Part shown: positions 48,050-60,916 of the stretch, in pieces
How the letters are laid out: each line of letters begins with the position of its first letter
Position numbering within the stretch: position 1 is the stretch's first letter
Origin: Sindora glabra
Taxonomy: Eukaryota; Streptophyta; Magnoliopsida; Fabales; Fabaceae
Reading direction: 5' to 3'
NCBI GenBank assembly: GCA_020226215.1
Contig: CM035236.1
Location: forward strand, 53,939,057 to 54,003,056
DNA length: 64,000 nt
Position numbers and translations under genes: made by a program
The notes under the pieces: model-generated
The model's input: only the letters and a program-made list of their open reading frames with translations
Databases searched by the model: none
What the model was told of the DNA's origin: nothing

Positions 48050-49425
48050 GTATTTTTTCAAAAATTTTTTATATAACAATTAAGGAATAATACATCAAAC
48101 ATTAATGTATGTGTAACATAATCATGTCGATATTTTTCTTACAATATTTAAATATGCAACCTTTACATAGTATCATGTTATAAAATCAAACATCGAAGGG
48201 CATTTTAAACTTTACAACACAATACAAGAATCAAATGTCATATCCTTAAAATACTAACATCGAATGGCATTTAAGTATTTTAGACACACAATACCTAATT
48301 CTACACTTACATTATAACCAATGAATTGTATCAATAGCATGACACTGAATGGTATTTATATTATTAATATAGCCTTTCCCTTTCAAACAATAATCTTTCA
48401 TTAAAATTAAACTAAAAATTTATGTAGTTCGTCTTATGAAGGTGGGTACGCAATCGCACAAATTTTTCATGGTATAATGCAAGTCATTAGTAATTTTCTT
48501 TTAATAAATACAACTTGAAAAATTATTAAAATATACAAATAATATCTAAAAATTCTATAAAAAAAATTAGATGGTGAATAGTATAGTAAAGAACATGAAA
48601 TACAAATTTTGGCTCAAAATAAGCCCATTTAGATATTCAAATAAAATGGATAAAATATGATTAAATTTTTATATTCTAAAAAATTCTAAAAAAATTTCAT
48701 ATTAAAAAGAGCTTGGAAAGTGGAGCTCCTCGATATATGCATTACTGCCAGTAGTTATTGGAAGGGTGGCACATGGCTCCTATGCATTGGTAGTGCAGTT
48801 GGGCACATGCATGAGTGTACTACTTACCTTCTATTAGCCAAAATTGAATTTGCAAGTCTATTTCTTGACTTGATTTGGGCTGCCCTTGACTCAGTTAGGA
48901 TTTAGTCATTTTTTGCATGCTTTCTAATGCAAATCTCATCCAAAATTTTCTTTACAACTTCCCACAACCTATCCCATTTGGTTTCTATCCTAAAAAACAC
49001 TTGGATTTTGGAGTTACAAAATTTCCAAAATAGAGTTTTTACAATTATAGAGGAAGTTCTTTGGTTCTTCAAGCAATTGGATTTAAGTCTAATGCTTCTC
49101 ACGCTGCCTTTATCCCCACAAAATACCTGGTTCTCTCTACCCCTCATTCCCTTTCAATTGCTCAATTCATGGAGGTTCAACAATGGATGCTTGGTACTAT
49201 TTATACGGGTTTCTAATTTGGGTGGATAGCAGGTTGCTACCAAAATTTGAATTTTCATGATTATTGTAGCAATATCCACTAAATCTAAATACCATTCTCA
49301 TAGAACCATACCAACACAAATCCATGGAAAAAGAATACACTATAATAGAAAATTTATGAACAATTAAAGAGGCATAGGCATTATTCAAAATTCTCCCAAA
49401 ATTAACTACAACCAAAAGGCAAAAT
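48050..49425 (-). other. copia-2 leader and gag region, unreadable
   Basis: By position this should hold the leader and gag of copia-2. Open frames occur (48902-49147 minus, 48927-49229 plus) but I see no gag fold or zinc knuckle. It may be heavily mutated gag or may include foreign insertion. Confidence 0.5.
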
Positions 49426-49428
49426 TAG

Positions 49429-49441
49429 GCTATGATACTAA
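49429..49441 (-). promoter_or_regulatory. copia-2 primer binding site
   Basis: Minus-strand TAGTATCATAGCC differs by two bases from the TGGTATCAGAGCC-type site for initiator tRNA-Met and starts one base from the LTR end. Confidence 0.8.
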
Positions 49442-49442
49442 T

Positions 49443-49886
49443 TGTAAGAAATATTTATGAAATTTGCCTTTAATCTTGACTTTTAATTGCAGTATAATTA
49501 AGAGAAAATAGAATACATTGAATTAATACCATTAAAATAATAATTTGTAAATACTTGCTATCCAAAGCACGAGCTTTCATACTGATATTGAGAAATCCCT
49601 CATTATACTGATATATTGAGAAATTCCTCATTTAGCAATCTTTCAATCCTTATACAGTAGATCTTATTAATGGAGTAGAAAAACTAGGACTTAGAAAATA
49701 TGAAATAGAGACTCTTTTATATATTACTCAATCTAAGTTTTGAATCCTATCCATCATAGGATCCAAAGCTATTAATCAGTGTTAGGCTAAATACCCGTTT
49801 ATTCATACAAAATTGTCACACATAGGCTCTAATTAATAATAATTCTTTTATTAATAAATTATGTATACTGCATAAAAATATTAACA
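49443..49886 (-). repeat. 5' LTR of copia-2
   Basis: Keeps TG (49443-49444) and CA (49885-49886) at its ends on the plus strand. It is slightly longer than its partner because of an internal duplication (ACTGATAT.GAGAAAT.CCTCAT twice near 49581-49640). Confidence 0.9.
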
Positions 49887-50170
49887 AATTCTACACTTTT
49901 TTATCCTTATTTTTCAATTCTATTTTTTTTAGTAAATTGACCAAAAAAGTTATTTTTTTCTTCTTTATTGCCATTCATCAAAGGTTGAAAATTCTAAACA
50001 TTGCTTAACAATATAAAGTAGATGTAATTTCTCTATTATGCTTGAAAAAACTTGTTTTCATTACTTTATGGTGCTTTGTCACTTTGACATTTTTATCGAA
50101 AAGAAGGCACATTTTTCTATCTTATTATCAGAGCACTCCTCGCCTATCAATATATATTTTTGAGGCTTGC

Positions 50171-50315
50171 TATGGTACCCCCAAAAGTTTGAAACTTGGG
50201 GTATTGTGGCAAAATATAAATCACTAGATGAGATTACTAAAAATCTTAATAATCTCATCCAGTGGCTTAAATTTTGCCACACTGCCCCAAATTCCAAAAC
50301 CTCATGGGTACCTTA
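50171..50315. mobile_element. 145-bp foldback MITE
   Basis: Left arm TATGGTACCC, CTTGGGGTATTGTGGCAAAA, CACTAGATGAGATTA is almost perfectly mirrored by the right arm (reversed: TAAGGTACCC, TTTGGGGCAGTGTGGCAAAA, CACTGGATGAGATTA) around a short loop near 50245. It could form a near-complete hairpin. Open frames 50042-50227 and 50079-50297 run through it and are not genes. Confidence 0.88.
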
Positions 50316-50977
50316 GAATTTCCCTATATTTTTTTGTCTCTTACTAAACCTGTAAGTTTATATTTCAATTGCAATTAATCGTGCATGTTGTTCAATGCTC
50401 TGTTGGGTTTTTTTATTGTATTGGTCTTGATACATCACTTTCTCCATAGAGTTATGTATTATCAAACTAACATTTTTTCTTTTATGTACATTCCTGCTTT
50501 CTTTGAAATAATATAATTAGTAGATGCTCGTACTTCTTTGAAAGATAAACAATGCCTCTTTAATTGCAAGACAATAACTTTGTTTAAAAGTACCTTATTT
50601 GAAATATTTTTGTTACTTTCATCCTCTTACATTGCCTAACATATCCTTCTTTATTGGTTTGGTTTTATAGATGGCTCATCTTTCGGGATTTTTCAAACCA
50701 ATTTTTATGAACACATTGTATTCTGAACTTAACATGGTATTTCAATAAGTTTGTAATTTATATTTTAAAATTGGATTTTTCTCCAAATGATTTGTTATAA
50801 TACATTCCAATGAGATTGCTTCCTATTAATTTTTTTAATAAATAATTAACTCCTCTATATATTGTATGCATTTTAAATAATATAATAAAGGACATGCAAT
50901 CTTCATTGTAATATAAAGAAACAATTTTTAACTTTTCTTGTCCAAATTTTTTACTTGCTCTTGTTCAAATATTACTG

Positions 50978-50984
<7 letters not shown>

Positions 50985-51057
<73 letters not shown>
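50985..51057. repeat. TA microsatellite, 73 bp
   Basis: An uninterrupted TA dinucleotide run. The frame at 50955-51173 is mainly its translation. Confidence 0.98.
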
Positions 51058-51060
<3 letters not shown>

Positions 51061-51507
51061 ATAGATTATCCAATGAACCGCACTTCTTTGTATACATCAA
51101 AAGTCCGTTGATGAGAAAGGGCTGGGGAAAGCATAAACCCAATTCCCACATTAATAAATATAAGTACAATTGAAATTCTTGGGGAGTTATACATTTGTGT
51201 ATTGATAAGGCCGTTCACTATTTCCTACAACAATTTATCTTGGACCAAATCTATGACTAACCTCAACGGTTTGTGTAATCATAAATTTTATTTTTTATTT
51301 ATTAGGATTGTTGATTTTGTATACCATTCTACTGTAAATAAATGATAATGATCTTATCATTTTTCTCATATAATTTGAAATGCTTGAAAGGTCGATTCTT
51401 TTTATTTTTCCTTCTTAGTTAGAGATTATATATATATTATTTTATATAAAGGTAATACTTGATTACTCTTGCATAAATTAATTTTCTATTTTTTGTTTTG
51501 TTAATAG

Positions 51508-51714
51508 CGTTCAAGTATTATCCCCGTAGCACCTGCGATTGAATGGAGCGATACCTTCGTGATTAAAAATTATACGCTTGAAGATGATAGAGGTACTACT
51601 TAGGAAATGCATGTGGTAGTGAATGGCATGAATGCACATTTTGGAGCGGATGATAAAAATACTACTTGGGAAATGCCTGTGGTAGTGAATGACACAAATG
51701 TGCACTCTGGAGAG
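51508..51714 (+). pseudogene. Exon-like segment with a 22-codon tandem repeat
   Basis: A plausible acceptor (TTTTGTTAATAG) precedes 51508 and a donor (GAG|GTACGC) follows 51714. Between them one frame is open except for a TAG at 51601-51603: PVAPAIEWSDTFVIKNYTLE, DDRGTT, then EMHVVVNGMNAHFGADDKNT and TWEMPVVVNDTNVHSGE. The last two parts are a 66-bp in-frame direct repeat (51595-51660, 51661-51726). The stop in copy 1 sits where copy 2 has TGG, so it is a decayed Trp codon. The protein is not recognised. A chance open frame is the alternative. Confidence 0.45.
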
Positions 51715-51829
51715 GTACGCCATCATAATGTAGTGCCATGGTGTATTTTTATGATTGAATGCAAACCACCTTCAAAATTGTGCTCACAATTCTCCATTCT
51801 TATGAGGATGACTTAACCATTTTTTTCCA

Positions 51830-54670
51830 AGATAATTGGCTTTAAATTATACTTTTATCATATATTTCGTTTATTGTCTTTTGTAGTTATGATGAAACAA
51901 ATTATATAAATTTTATATCAATATTTGATAGGATTTAATTATTGATTTTTTCATGTTTGTTTATAATACTAAGCGTCTCTATATCATTAATGCCTTTATA
52001 TTATGTTTTCCCATAACGCTTGATATATACATTCAATTTTAGTAAATTTTAAAGTTAAATGTTTGGTATAATATATCTGAACATAAATTTAATATGAAAA
52101 ATCAAATAATTATTACTCTACCAAATTGTTATCAATTTGGGTAATTCAATTGACCCATAAGTCATGCCTATAATTTCATTTGCACGTCAATCAACTTCCA
52201 TAATCAATAGTCAATTTTAAATATTACATCCAATTTAACTTATACCATACATTTAATTTGCATAACAAGTTACAACGTATCCATGACTTTTTTTTTTATA
52301 TATATCTAGTGAACATTTAACTATATATCTGGCTCCAACATTTGAATTATTAAGAACTTTTGATTTGGCTTATGAGATTATATTATTATAGTTGTATTAT
52401 AAATTTAAATTAAATTAATAAATTAAAATTTAATGTGTTTATGTTTTTTGCATAATCAAATTATATTTTATTGTAATTAATATTATTTGATTTTGATACA
52501 TTATAATACTTTAATTGAGTATATTTGGAATCACTGTAAATTAAAATTAAAATTTCAAAGTAGATCATCAATCACTCTATTCGAAATCATCAACTAATAG
52601 TATTTCTTTTTCATATTTTAGAGTTTTCTTTTCCGGACACTGTTATTAGTTCTGAATACTAATCCTAATTTAATTTTATTGTGGAAGGAAAAGAATGTCA
52701 AGACACTTTGATTTCATATGCGATGTATCCTTATTAAAGCATATGTGGAAACTAAAGGTCATACTAATACACCTCTAGGACGTTACTATTTTAACAATCG
52801 TGATAAAATCAGAATCAATAGTATAGAGATGGTTTTTATGGATCAAAAAGTAATTATATAATTTTTGCTTTATCAAAAAAGTATAAAGATACTACTATAA
52901 AATTGCCCTTTAACATTATCTATTTTCCATGTTCAACATCAGTTATGAACTAACATATATGAGCATCATTATAAGTTAGACTATTCCATATCATTTAATA
53001 ACTGATATGAAAAAAAAATATTAATTTTTATATAAATAAAAATTATCATCATTTTTTTGTTGTAAATAAAATTACTTTACATATAATATCAATATTAAAT
53101 GTCAATTATAAATAAATAATCAATGTGATGTGTAACTCCCTCTTTCTGCTATTCCCCCTCCTTAGCCACTTCTTGCAATTCCTTCTTATATGGTCTCTTC
53201 TAACCCCTTATATCTTCAATAAAACATTCCAATTTTAACAATTTTAAAAATTATAAGAAAATAATGAAAATGTTGAAAGCTTGTATCTAATATTCTGTTG
53301 GTCAATATATGAAATTGGCACTCCTTAGAAAAGATGTCTTGAGTTTAATATCTACAAATACAATAAATATTCATTAAAATTTGATGTATAATATTACATA
53401 TTTTATATAAATTAATAGTAGATAATACCACTAAATGCTAAAAGAAAAAGAATGAAATCAAGTTTCTTACTTGTACAATCTGTAAAACTAGCATAAAAAT
53501 GAAAGTAAGAAAACAAAGTTGATTTAGAAACTAGAAACTAAGTTGTAAGAACAAATATAAAAGTTAAGAGAATACTTACTTTTATATTCTCCACTTTTCT
53601 AATGAGTGCCTAACTTTACATATTTACTAATGAGCTAATAGATCTTAGGTATTGCAAAATAATTGGTGAGCATAAATATAAAAATTAAAGATAATCATCT
53701 TAAAGTTAGAATGTAAGCATACCTTGGTAGAGGAAAAATCATTTTAAGGTTAGAAGAATTTTACAATAAAATTTGCAAATGGTGCAATGACTTCATTTTT
53801 TTTTGAATTATTTAAGTCTATACATTGGTTGATAATAAAATATTGATATATATAATAAAATGATATCATTCAACTTTAAAATTTTAAACATCAGTTATTA
53901 GATAATAATGGATGTCATAAATTAAAATGTTTTATTGTTTCAAGCAAAAAAAATTATAATTTTACATCATTTTTCTTTAACTTTATATTTTGTTCTTTAG
54001 CAATTAACATGTAAAAAGATCAACTATTAATATTAAATCATTTTTTGATAATTCTTGAAGATGATGAACCATGTTTATTAAGAAGATGACTCCCTTTTAA
54101 TAATTCCTTGTTTTAATTATAAAATAATAATGGATTGAAATTTGGACTCTGAAGTTTTTAATGTTAATAAATTAACTATTAATATAAATCACCTTAGATA
54201 TTATGTGAGAAAATTAACAAAAATGATTAAAAATTAAATAAATAAATCATCTATAATAAACTTTGCCAACCAAAGGAAATAAGAAGGAAATTTCAAGATT
54301 GAAAGTAATTGCAAAAACTCCTAGTGAAGTGAGTTATGACAACAATAATCTAACATTTAAATTCAAAGAAGTCCATGCAATCTTATCAAAATTCATGCAA
54401 TTAATTACAGAGGCTGGAGTAAATATAAAGCTATTCAACATTGTAGCTTAATAATCAACAACATGCAGTCAAAATTAATTGAAAAAAATAAATAAATCTA
54501 AATTAAAAAAACTCTCAAATAAAATAGATTCAAAATTCCAAATTATAACCTAAAGTAAGAGAATTTAAATACTCCCCTAATACACAAATTGTCAACCATT
54601 CATTCATTGAAAGATTTGACCTAAAAAATTACAACCACAAATTTTCTACTTCAGTCTTTGGTTAGTTAAA
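51830..54670. other. AT-rich gene-free stretch
   Basis: No supported gene. It contains a partial copy (52085-52250) of the 41.9-43.6 kb repeat, recognisable by AAATTGTTATCAATTTGGGT and ATTCAATTGACCCATAAGT. Confidence 0.55.
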
Positions 54671-54676
54671 GAAGAA

Positions 54677-57591
54677 TGTAATATCCTAAAATAGGGTAAT
54701 AGATATCAAGTAAGAAATTTTTCTAGAAAATCTTGATTTAGAAAAGTTAGTAGGAAAATTGGGCAAAATTCAGAGGAATCATGAAAATAATTTAAGAGTA
54801 AGTCCAACTAGAATAATTTTAGAAATTTTAATAGGCATTAAAATAGATAAATATAAATTAAAAATTCAATAGTGGTTTTATGAAAATTTGTTTAAGAATT
54901 TGCTGAAATTACAAAATTCAGTAAATTGAAAAAGTGAAAAAATAAATAAAAAATATAGCAAATTAATTTTAAAATTTTATGATTGGCTTGAATTATTTTT
55001 TAGGGCTTAAAAATGATTGTGGAAGATCAAAAGTGAAGTTTCAAGGTTTAAGGGTGAAAATACAAGAAAATGAAAGATTTAGGGGCAAATTGTAATAAAT
55101 CCATTTTATCCTTTTTAAGTGGTTTAATTTTATTTGTATTAGATTAGTTTAGCCTAATTTTTAGAGGCCCAAATCTGGCTTTTGAGACCTAAAAATGTGG
55201 ACCCATGGTTTACCCAAGCTTTTAAGGGAAACTAAGGACCTAAAAGAGAAAAAGGCAAAATTTATGGTCATTTTATAATAAACCTTAATAATCCATTTTA
55301 TGTGGATTAATTTTACTGGTTATAGGGGTAATTATTTTTTGAATCTTTAGTCTTTAAAATGTGATAGCTAGCCTCTTCAAGTGTCTTAAGATTTTTTATT
55401 TTAAAATTCAAGACAAATGAGTAAATAAACAAAGGATTTTCTTAATTAAGGTTTTCTTTGGAAATATAAATACTTGGCTAGCCAATTTTGAAGCAAATTT
55501 ATAGTTCTTTGGCCAGAAAAAATATGAGAGAAGAGAGGAAGAAGACTAGAATTTGCAAAGAAAACAAAAAAGGGGTTTTACAACTTGAGATAGTAAGGTA
55601 ATCAAAGAGTTTTCTTCAAATTCCTTCATAACTTGTGGTTATCCCTCTTCCTAAATATCTAAAATTTAATTTATGATTATGAAGCTTCTTCTTGTAGTTA
55701 TAAAGGGCTAGTAGAAATAAAGAGTGAAAAAAAATTAGGTAAATGGTTATTCTTCCTTACTCTTAGGCTTCTCCTAAGTAGAAGATGATATTGTTGATAA
55801 TTCATATTTTTGATATTGTTATTTATGATATGATGATATATGGTTCTTTTTTGAAATTATATAATTGATATTATGATCATATGTTGTTGATAATTTAATG
55901 TTGTGAATGATGGAAAAAGGATTCATTAAAAGTTATCTAGGAAAAATGGAAATAAGAATTTGTGAAATTGAAACCAGCTTCTCCCATGTGATGCTTAATA
56001 GGGGTTTATGATACCTAGTGTAGCTGAAGTTTTAGGAATTTTAAAAATTAAATTCTTCATATTATATGGTTATACTTGGGTGTTAGAATGAATATAGATG
56101 AATTTAATAATTTTTAAAATTTTTTAGGTAGGTGATAAGGCAAGTTGATAGTGAAACTTCCAATTCTACCCATTTTAGAACTTGATCTAGTTGGTCTCGA
56201 GTTTAATTTATTTAACCCATCAAATGAATGATGAAAATTATGAAACTCCTAGGATATGTCATTTGTGATGTTATTAAGCTTGTGGAAAAATTTGGTGGTG
56301 ATTGGAGCTGATTTAGTTGCCCAAATGCTAGCTTTATTTTAGTAGCTTTGAAGTTGTTTGAATTTAGCTGATTTGAGCTTTTACTTTTGATACACTAGTA
56401 AATCTATGAAATTATTTATACAACATTCAAGTCATCTTTCATTTAATATGTTAGGAATGTTGTGGCAAAATTTAGTAATAATTATATTCCATTTGATTAG
56501 TGAAAAGGGACTTTAATTACACGTGCCCCTGTGCTACCCTGTTCTATAATTCTTCCTTTAGGTTTTAAGTGAATAGTGCCTATAGAAGTATTTTGAGGAA
56601 TTTAATTGTTGTATCTTGTGTAATAAAATGTTAGAAATGTTGAAACAAATTATAGAGAAATTTAGAATGAATTTAGGAGCATAGAAAAGAGGCTTCAAGT
56701 TATGACATAAATACAAATTTGCTTGAAACTCCTTGAGAATTGTCAAGAAGGAATTTAAATATATATGACACATTAATGTAACACATAAAATACTTTTGGC
56801 ATGATGGGTATTTCATTATACATTTAGAAATGGATAAAATGATTGAAGTGTTGACATCCAATTATTATTTATTTTGATTCGAGATTGGCAGATATAACAT
56901 CCTTCACAGAGAAGTAAAGGAGTGGTTAGTAATGGAGGGAAAAGGTTGGTGGCTTGAAGCCTAGCGAGGCAGAGGATAAGATTGGATTAAAGATATAAGA
57001 TGACACTTGTATATCTGCTATTTGCATTTTTAATGATGAATTGTACCAATAATATACATAAGGAAAATTCCTTATAAGACATTAGATAAGAATTGTACAC
57101 AATGATAAGATTAATCTTTTGTGACGAAAACTTTTTGTATAAGGTGATGAATATCGCTCATTGAGTATATTTCATACTCATGCTTTTATTGAGTTAAATT
57201 AATGATAGGTACCAACCATGGAGCCGAAGTAGCAAATTGATACTTATATAATAACCTTCTAGTTTCTCTATGATATCTAAGGGATACTATTTGATATGGG
57301 TTTAGTTGTTGTAATATGAAATATTTTGTTAATTATTATGTTTGTATAAACAATATTTTTGGGATGTATGTATATGTGTGTATATATATATCTATATGCA
57401 TGTATATATATAGCTTTTAAACTTATAATATATGTAGTTTGTTTTCTAAGTTTAGACATCTGCTTCTTTTGCAATAATAATTTAATAAGGGTATCAAAGT
57501 ATTAGATGTTTGTAAAGATATCTATTTAAGAAGTTAACACTAATTAGATATCTTTACGCTAGTTACAATAACCATAAAACGGGTCGTGACA
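54677..57591 (+). mobile_element. Solo LTR A, gypsy-like family, 2.9 kb
   Basis: Begins TGTAATATCC and ends GGTCGTGACA, the TG...CA form common to large plant gypsy LTRs that start TGTAACATCCC. It aligns with LTR B over its length, e.g. GTATTAGATTAGTTTAGCCT, AAATTTGGTGGTGATTGGAG and GATATCTTTACGCTAGTTAC-type text near the end. Flanks AAGAA (54672-54676) and AATAA (57592-57596) could be a 5-bp target duplication with one change. No internal domain or primer site follows it, so it is read as a recombined solo LTR. Confidence 0.82.
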
Positions 57592-57777
57592 AATAATATG
57601 ATTTTTTAAGAGACTACTTTTCGTATTAGAGGATGTAAACTAGGAGATAGGATCTTTCTAACACCCTACCTTTGTGAGATGGGATCCTTCTACCATAGTA
57701 AAGCACAAGATAGTGTAGTTTATAAATATTTCTTTTCATTGTAACAAGAAGAAAAATTGAAGAGCTAATTAATATTT
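57592..57777. other. Spacer between solo LTRs
   Basis: 186 bp containing two related strings, GATAGGATCTTTCTAACACCC and GATGGGATCCTTCTACCATAG. Too short for retrotransposon internal sequence and without a primer site next to LTR A. Confidence 0.7.
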
Positions 57778-60700
57778 TGTAACATCCCATAAGAGTCTTT
57801 TTTGGAAAATACCTTAAGTAAATTAAAAATTTTAAATAGGTATTATATTAGAAAATATTCACATTAGAAAACTCAATTAAAAAATTAAGTGAAATTTTAG
57901 AGACTCGTAAGAGTAATTTTAATGTGAGCTTAACTAGAACTTTTACAAAAATTTTATTGAGCAATAAAATATATCAAAATTTAATTAAAAACCTAATATA
58001 GATTTAGAAAAAATTGCATAAGACTTTATTGGAATTCTATCACTTAATAAGCTAAAAAGTGAGAAATTGAAGTTGAAAATTTAAATGAATTAATTTAAAA
58101 ACCTTTAGAGTTGACTTAGACTAATTATTCTAGGCTCAAAATAAGTATGAAATTTCAAAAATAAAGGCACAAAAATATCTAAAAGTTTAGGGGTAAAAAT
58201 GCAAGAAAATAAAAAATTTGGAGCTAATATATAATAAATAAATTTTATGTTTTTATTAATTTTTATTTGTATTAGGTTAGTTTGCCCTAATTTTTGTAGG
58301 CCTAAATCTAATTTATTGGGCTAAAAAATATAGGCTCAAGCTTCTAAAAGAAGTCAAGGACTTAAGTGGGAAAGAAGGCAAAACTAGGGGCTAAATTGTG
58401 ATAACTCTTTTTTGTCTTTCATGTTGGATTATTTTTATTAGGTGTTTAGGTCATCATTTTCTGATTTTAAGGGACACATGGACATTGAAATTGCCTGGCC
58501 AAATGTCTAAAGATTTTCCCAAAAATTAATAAATAATAATAAATAAATTAAATACTTTTTTTTTAGAACTAGGTTCTTAGTGTTATAAATATATAATGAA
58601 GCCATTTGAAGAGCAAAAAATTTTGCTCCTTTTAGCTAGAAAACTATGAATTTTCTTAGCCTTTTCACCAAGGTTTTCAACTTCTCCAATTATTTCAAGA
58701 ATTTCATAATTAATTTTTTCAAATTTTTTGCAAGCTTCCCCTAGTGAGTATCAAGTATATTAGAAAGTTAAAAAATTTCAAAGTGAGGCAGCTAACTCTT
58801 TTGTTTAGAGTTTTCCTAAGGAAAGGGATGAAAATGGTGATTTATGATGATATTATTGTGATTTTATGTATGGCTATATATGAAGACATGGTTTTGATTT
58901 TTGCCTTTTTTAAATATTGTTTGATCATGTTAGGATGTTATTGCATTGATAAAATTAGTGGAAGAAGTTTCACCAAAATAGATTGTGAGTTGATTATAGG
59001 AAAGTTTAGAAACAGAATTTTGTTAAGGGGGTTTATTAACATATTTCTATTTGCCCTTTTAAAATCATGTTTGTGTTTGTGATTTGTTTTAATTACAAAT
59101 TTTGACATTTTAATGTATTGAATGATGTTAGGATATCTGAGGAAAATTTTAGGAAATTTTATAAATTTAAAAAGTGAATGTTCAAGAACCTAGGAGAAAT
59201 GAAATCAAAATAGGATGTTGATAAATTTTACTTCTATTCTTGGGGTATTTGGGCAACCAAATGATGGATAAAAATTATGAAAGTTGGTGTACTTACCTTT
59301 ATATATGTTACAAAACTCATGAACAAATTTGGTGATATTTAAAGCTCATCTAGTTATCTAACAAAATTTTCTATTTTAAGTGCTCTAGTGTAGTCCTAAT
59401 TCTAGACCCTTTCTATGTAATCTCGGGTTTGGAAATTTTTGAGCTATCAAATGATTAATAAAAATTATGAAACTTACAAGATATGTTATTTAGGATGTTA
59501 GAAAGTTTGTTTAAAATTTGGTGGCAATCGAACTTAATTTGATTGTTCGAATGATAAATTTGTTATGATAGCTCCAATGTTATCCAAATATCATAACTTT
59601 AAGTTCATGCTTTTGGTGCATGGTGAAAATCACGAAAATTAATTGTACAATAATTGAGTTATTCATCATTTAATATGTTAGGGATACTATACTAAAACTT
59701 GGTAATTTATGGAAGTGGTTTGAATATTAAAAAGGCCCTTTCATTATATGACACTCCATGTTGGCCCTATTTTAAGGATGTGCTTTCACTTCTATGTAAA
59801 CAGTACCAGAGAACCATAATGGTGTAATATAATTGACCTTTGATGATTTACAATAGGTTAATAAGATGTGAAAGGTCATAGATAAAATTTAGGTAAAAAT
59901 TAAAATGAGTTTAAGTGGTGAAGGTGGGATTCACTTATGAATACCCCTTTATGGTATAATAAAGCTTTTATATTAGTGAAGTATGTTTTGAATTAATATC
60001 TTACACTTGTTATTCAAATAGCTTTTAGTCTTTAAATAATCATATGTTATATTTGTTGTTAAAATAATTAATAAAAAAACTTATGGTTAAGTTGGCATTT
60101 TGACCATACTTATGATATGTGATGATGAAACACTTGATTGATACCTATGATAGCTTGATACTTATTTGTTTTGTATGGAAAAAATATGTATTCTTCACAT
60201 AACTTATTCCCAGAAAGAAGCTTATAAGGCGGGACCAAAGTTATAAGAGGGAGAAGGGGTTTAAGGTAGGATCGAAGTTATAAGGAGGAAGAAAGATATA
60301 ATGCGAGATTGAAGTTATAAGGAGAAAAACCTGAGCACCAACTATAGCTATTTAGCTTGATAATTTGAATAAATATTATTTTAAAGAAGGTATTATCAAT
60401 AATTTATTACGTAATGAATATTTGAATGTATTGATATATATTTAATCTGTTATGGCAAAAACTCTTTAAAAAAAAGGGGAAAGTAGCCATTCACTAAATA
60501 ATTTTTATTACTCATACTTGTATGTGTTATTTCTTTTGTAAATATTAATCATGGTCTTGGTGAGATGAATTGACACATGCGTTAAATCTTTCCTCACTCC
60601 ATAAAGGCACACCAATAGAATAGTATGTAATAGTTTGGTTCATTTTGCAAGGAGTACTCTTTCTCATAATGTTGTGTATATACTATTATTATCATATTTT

Positions 60701-60911
60701 ATATACTTTCTAAACTTAGATATATGTTTCTCTATATCAATTTATATTTCAATACTTATATAACTAGTATTTTCCTACTATATGTATAATAATAGAAGTG
60801 GTGAGAAAGTCATAGAGTATCAAGGCTTATAAAGGTTTTTAGTTAATGGATCTATGCTAATTAGATGTCTTTGTACCAATTACGATACCTTAAAAAAATT
60901 AGGTTGTGACA
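57778..60911 (+). mobile_element. Solo LTR B, gypsy-like family, 3.1 kb
   Basis: Begins TGTAACATCCC, ends GGTTGTGACA, and is flanked by a perfect TATTT duplication (57773-57777, 60912-60916). This proves an independent insertion that later lost its internal part. It shares with LTR A the GTATTAG.TTAGTTT.CCCTAA block, the TATA-like region before a leader with GAAAACTATGAATTTTCTTAG, and the terminal block. The 112-codon frame at 58744-59082 lies wholly inside and has no counterpart in LTR A, so it is not called. Confidence 0.9.
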
Positions 60912-60916
60912 TATTT

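Larger units (their letters stand above)
44047..49886 (-). mobile_element. Ty1-copia LTR retrotransposon, decayed (copia-2)
   Basis: Two ~420-445-bp LTRs (44047-44464, 49443-49886) and a perfect 5-bp target duplication AATTC (44042-44046, 49887-49891) define the element. On the minus strand, from the 5' LTR at the right: primer site, an unreadable gag region (48050-49425), protease/pre-integrase text, integrase, reverse transcriptase and the 3' LTR. All domains are broken by stops. Its sequence differs from copia-1 and belongs to another copia lineage, judged by LTR and by RT text. Confidence 0.92.

Noticed and set aside
50042..50297. Overlapping frames on both strands near 50.1-50.3 kb
   Set aside because: Both run through the foldback MITE; their openness comes from the hairpin arms.
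58744..59082. 112-codon plus-strand frame
   Set aside because: It lies inside solo LTR B, has no equivalent in LTR A, and its composition is that of AT-rich noncoding DNA.
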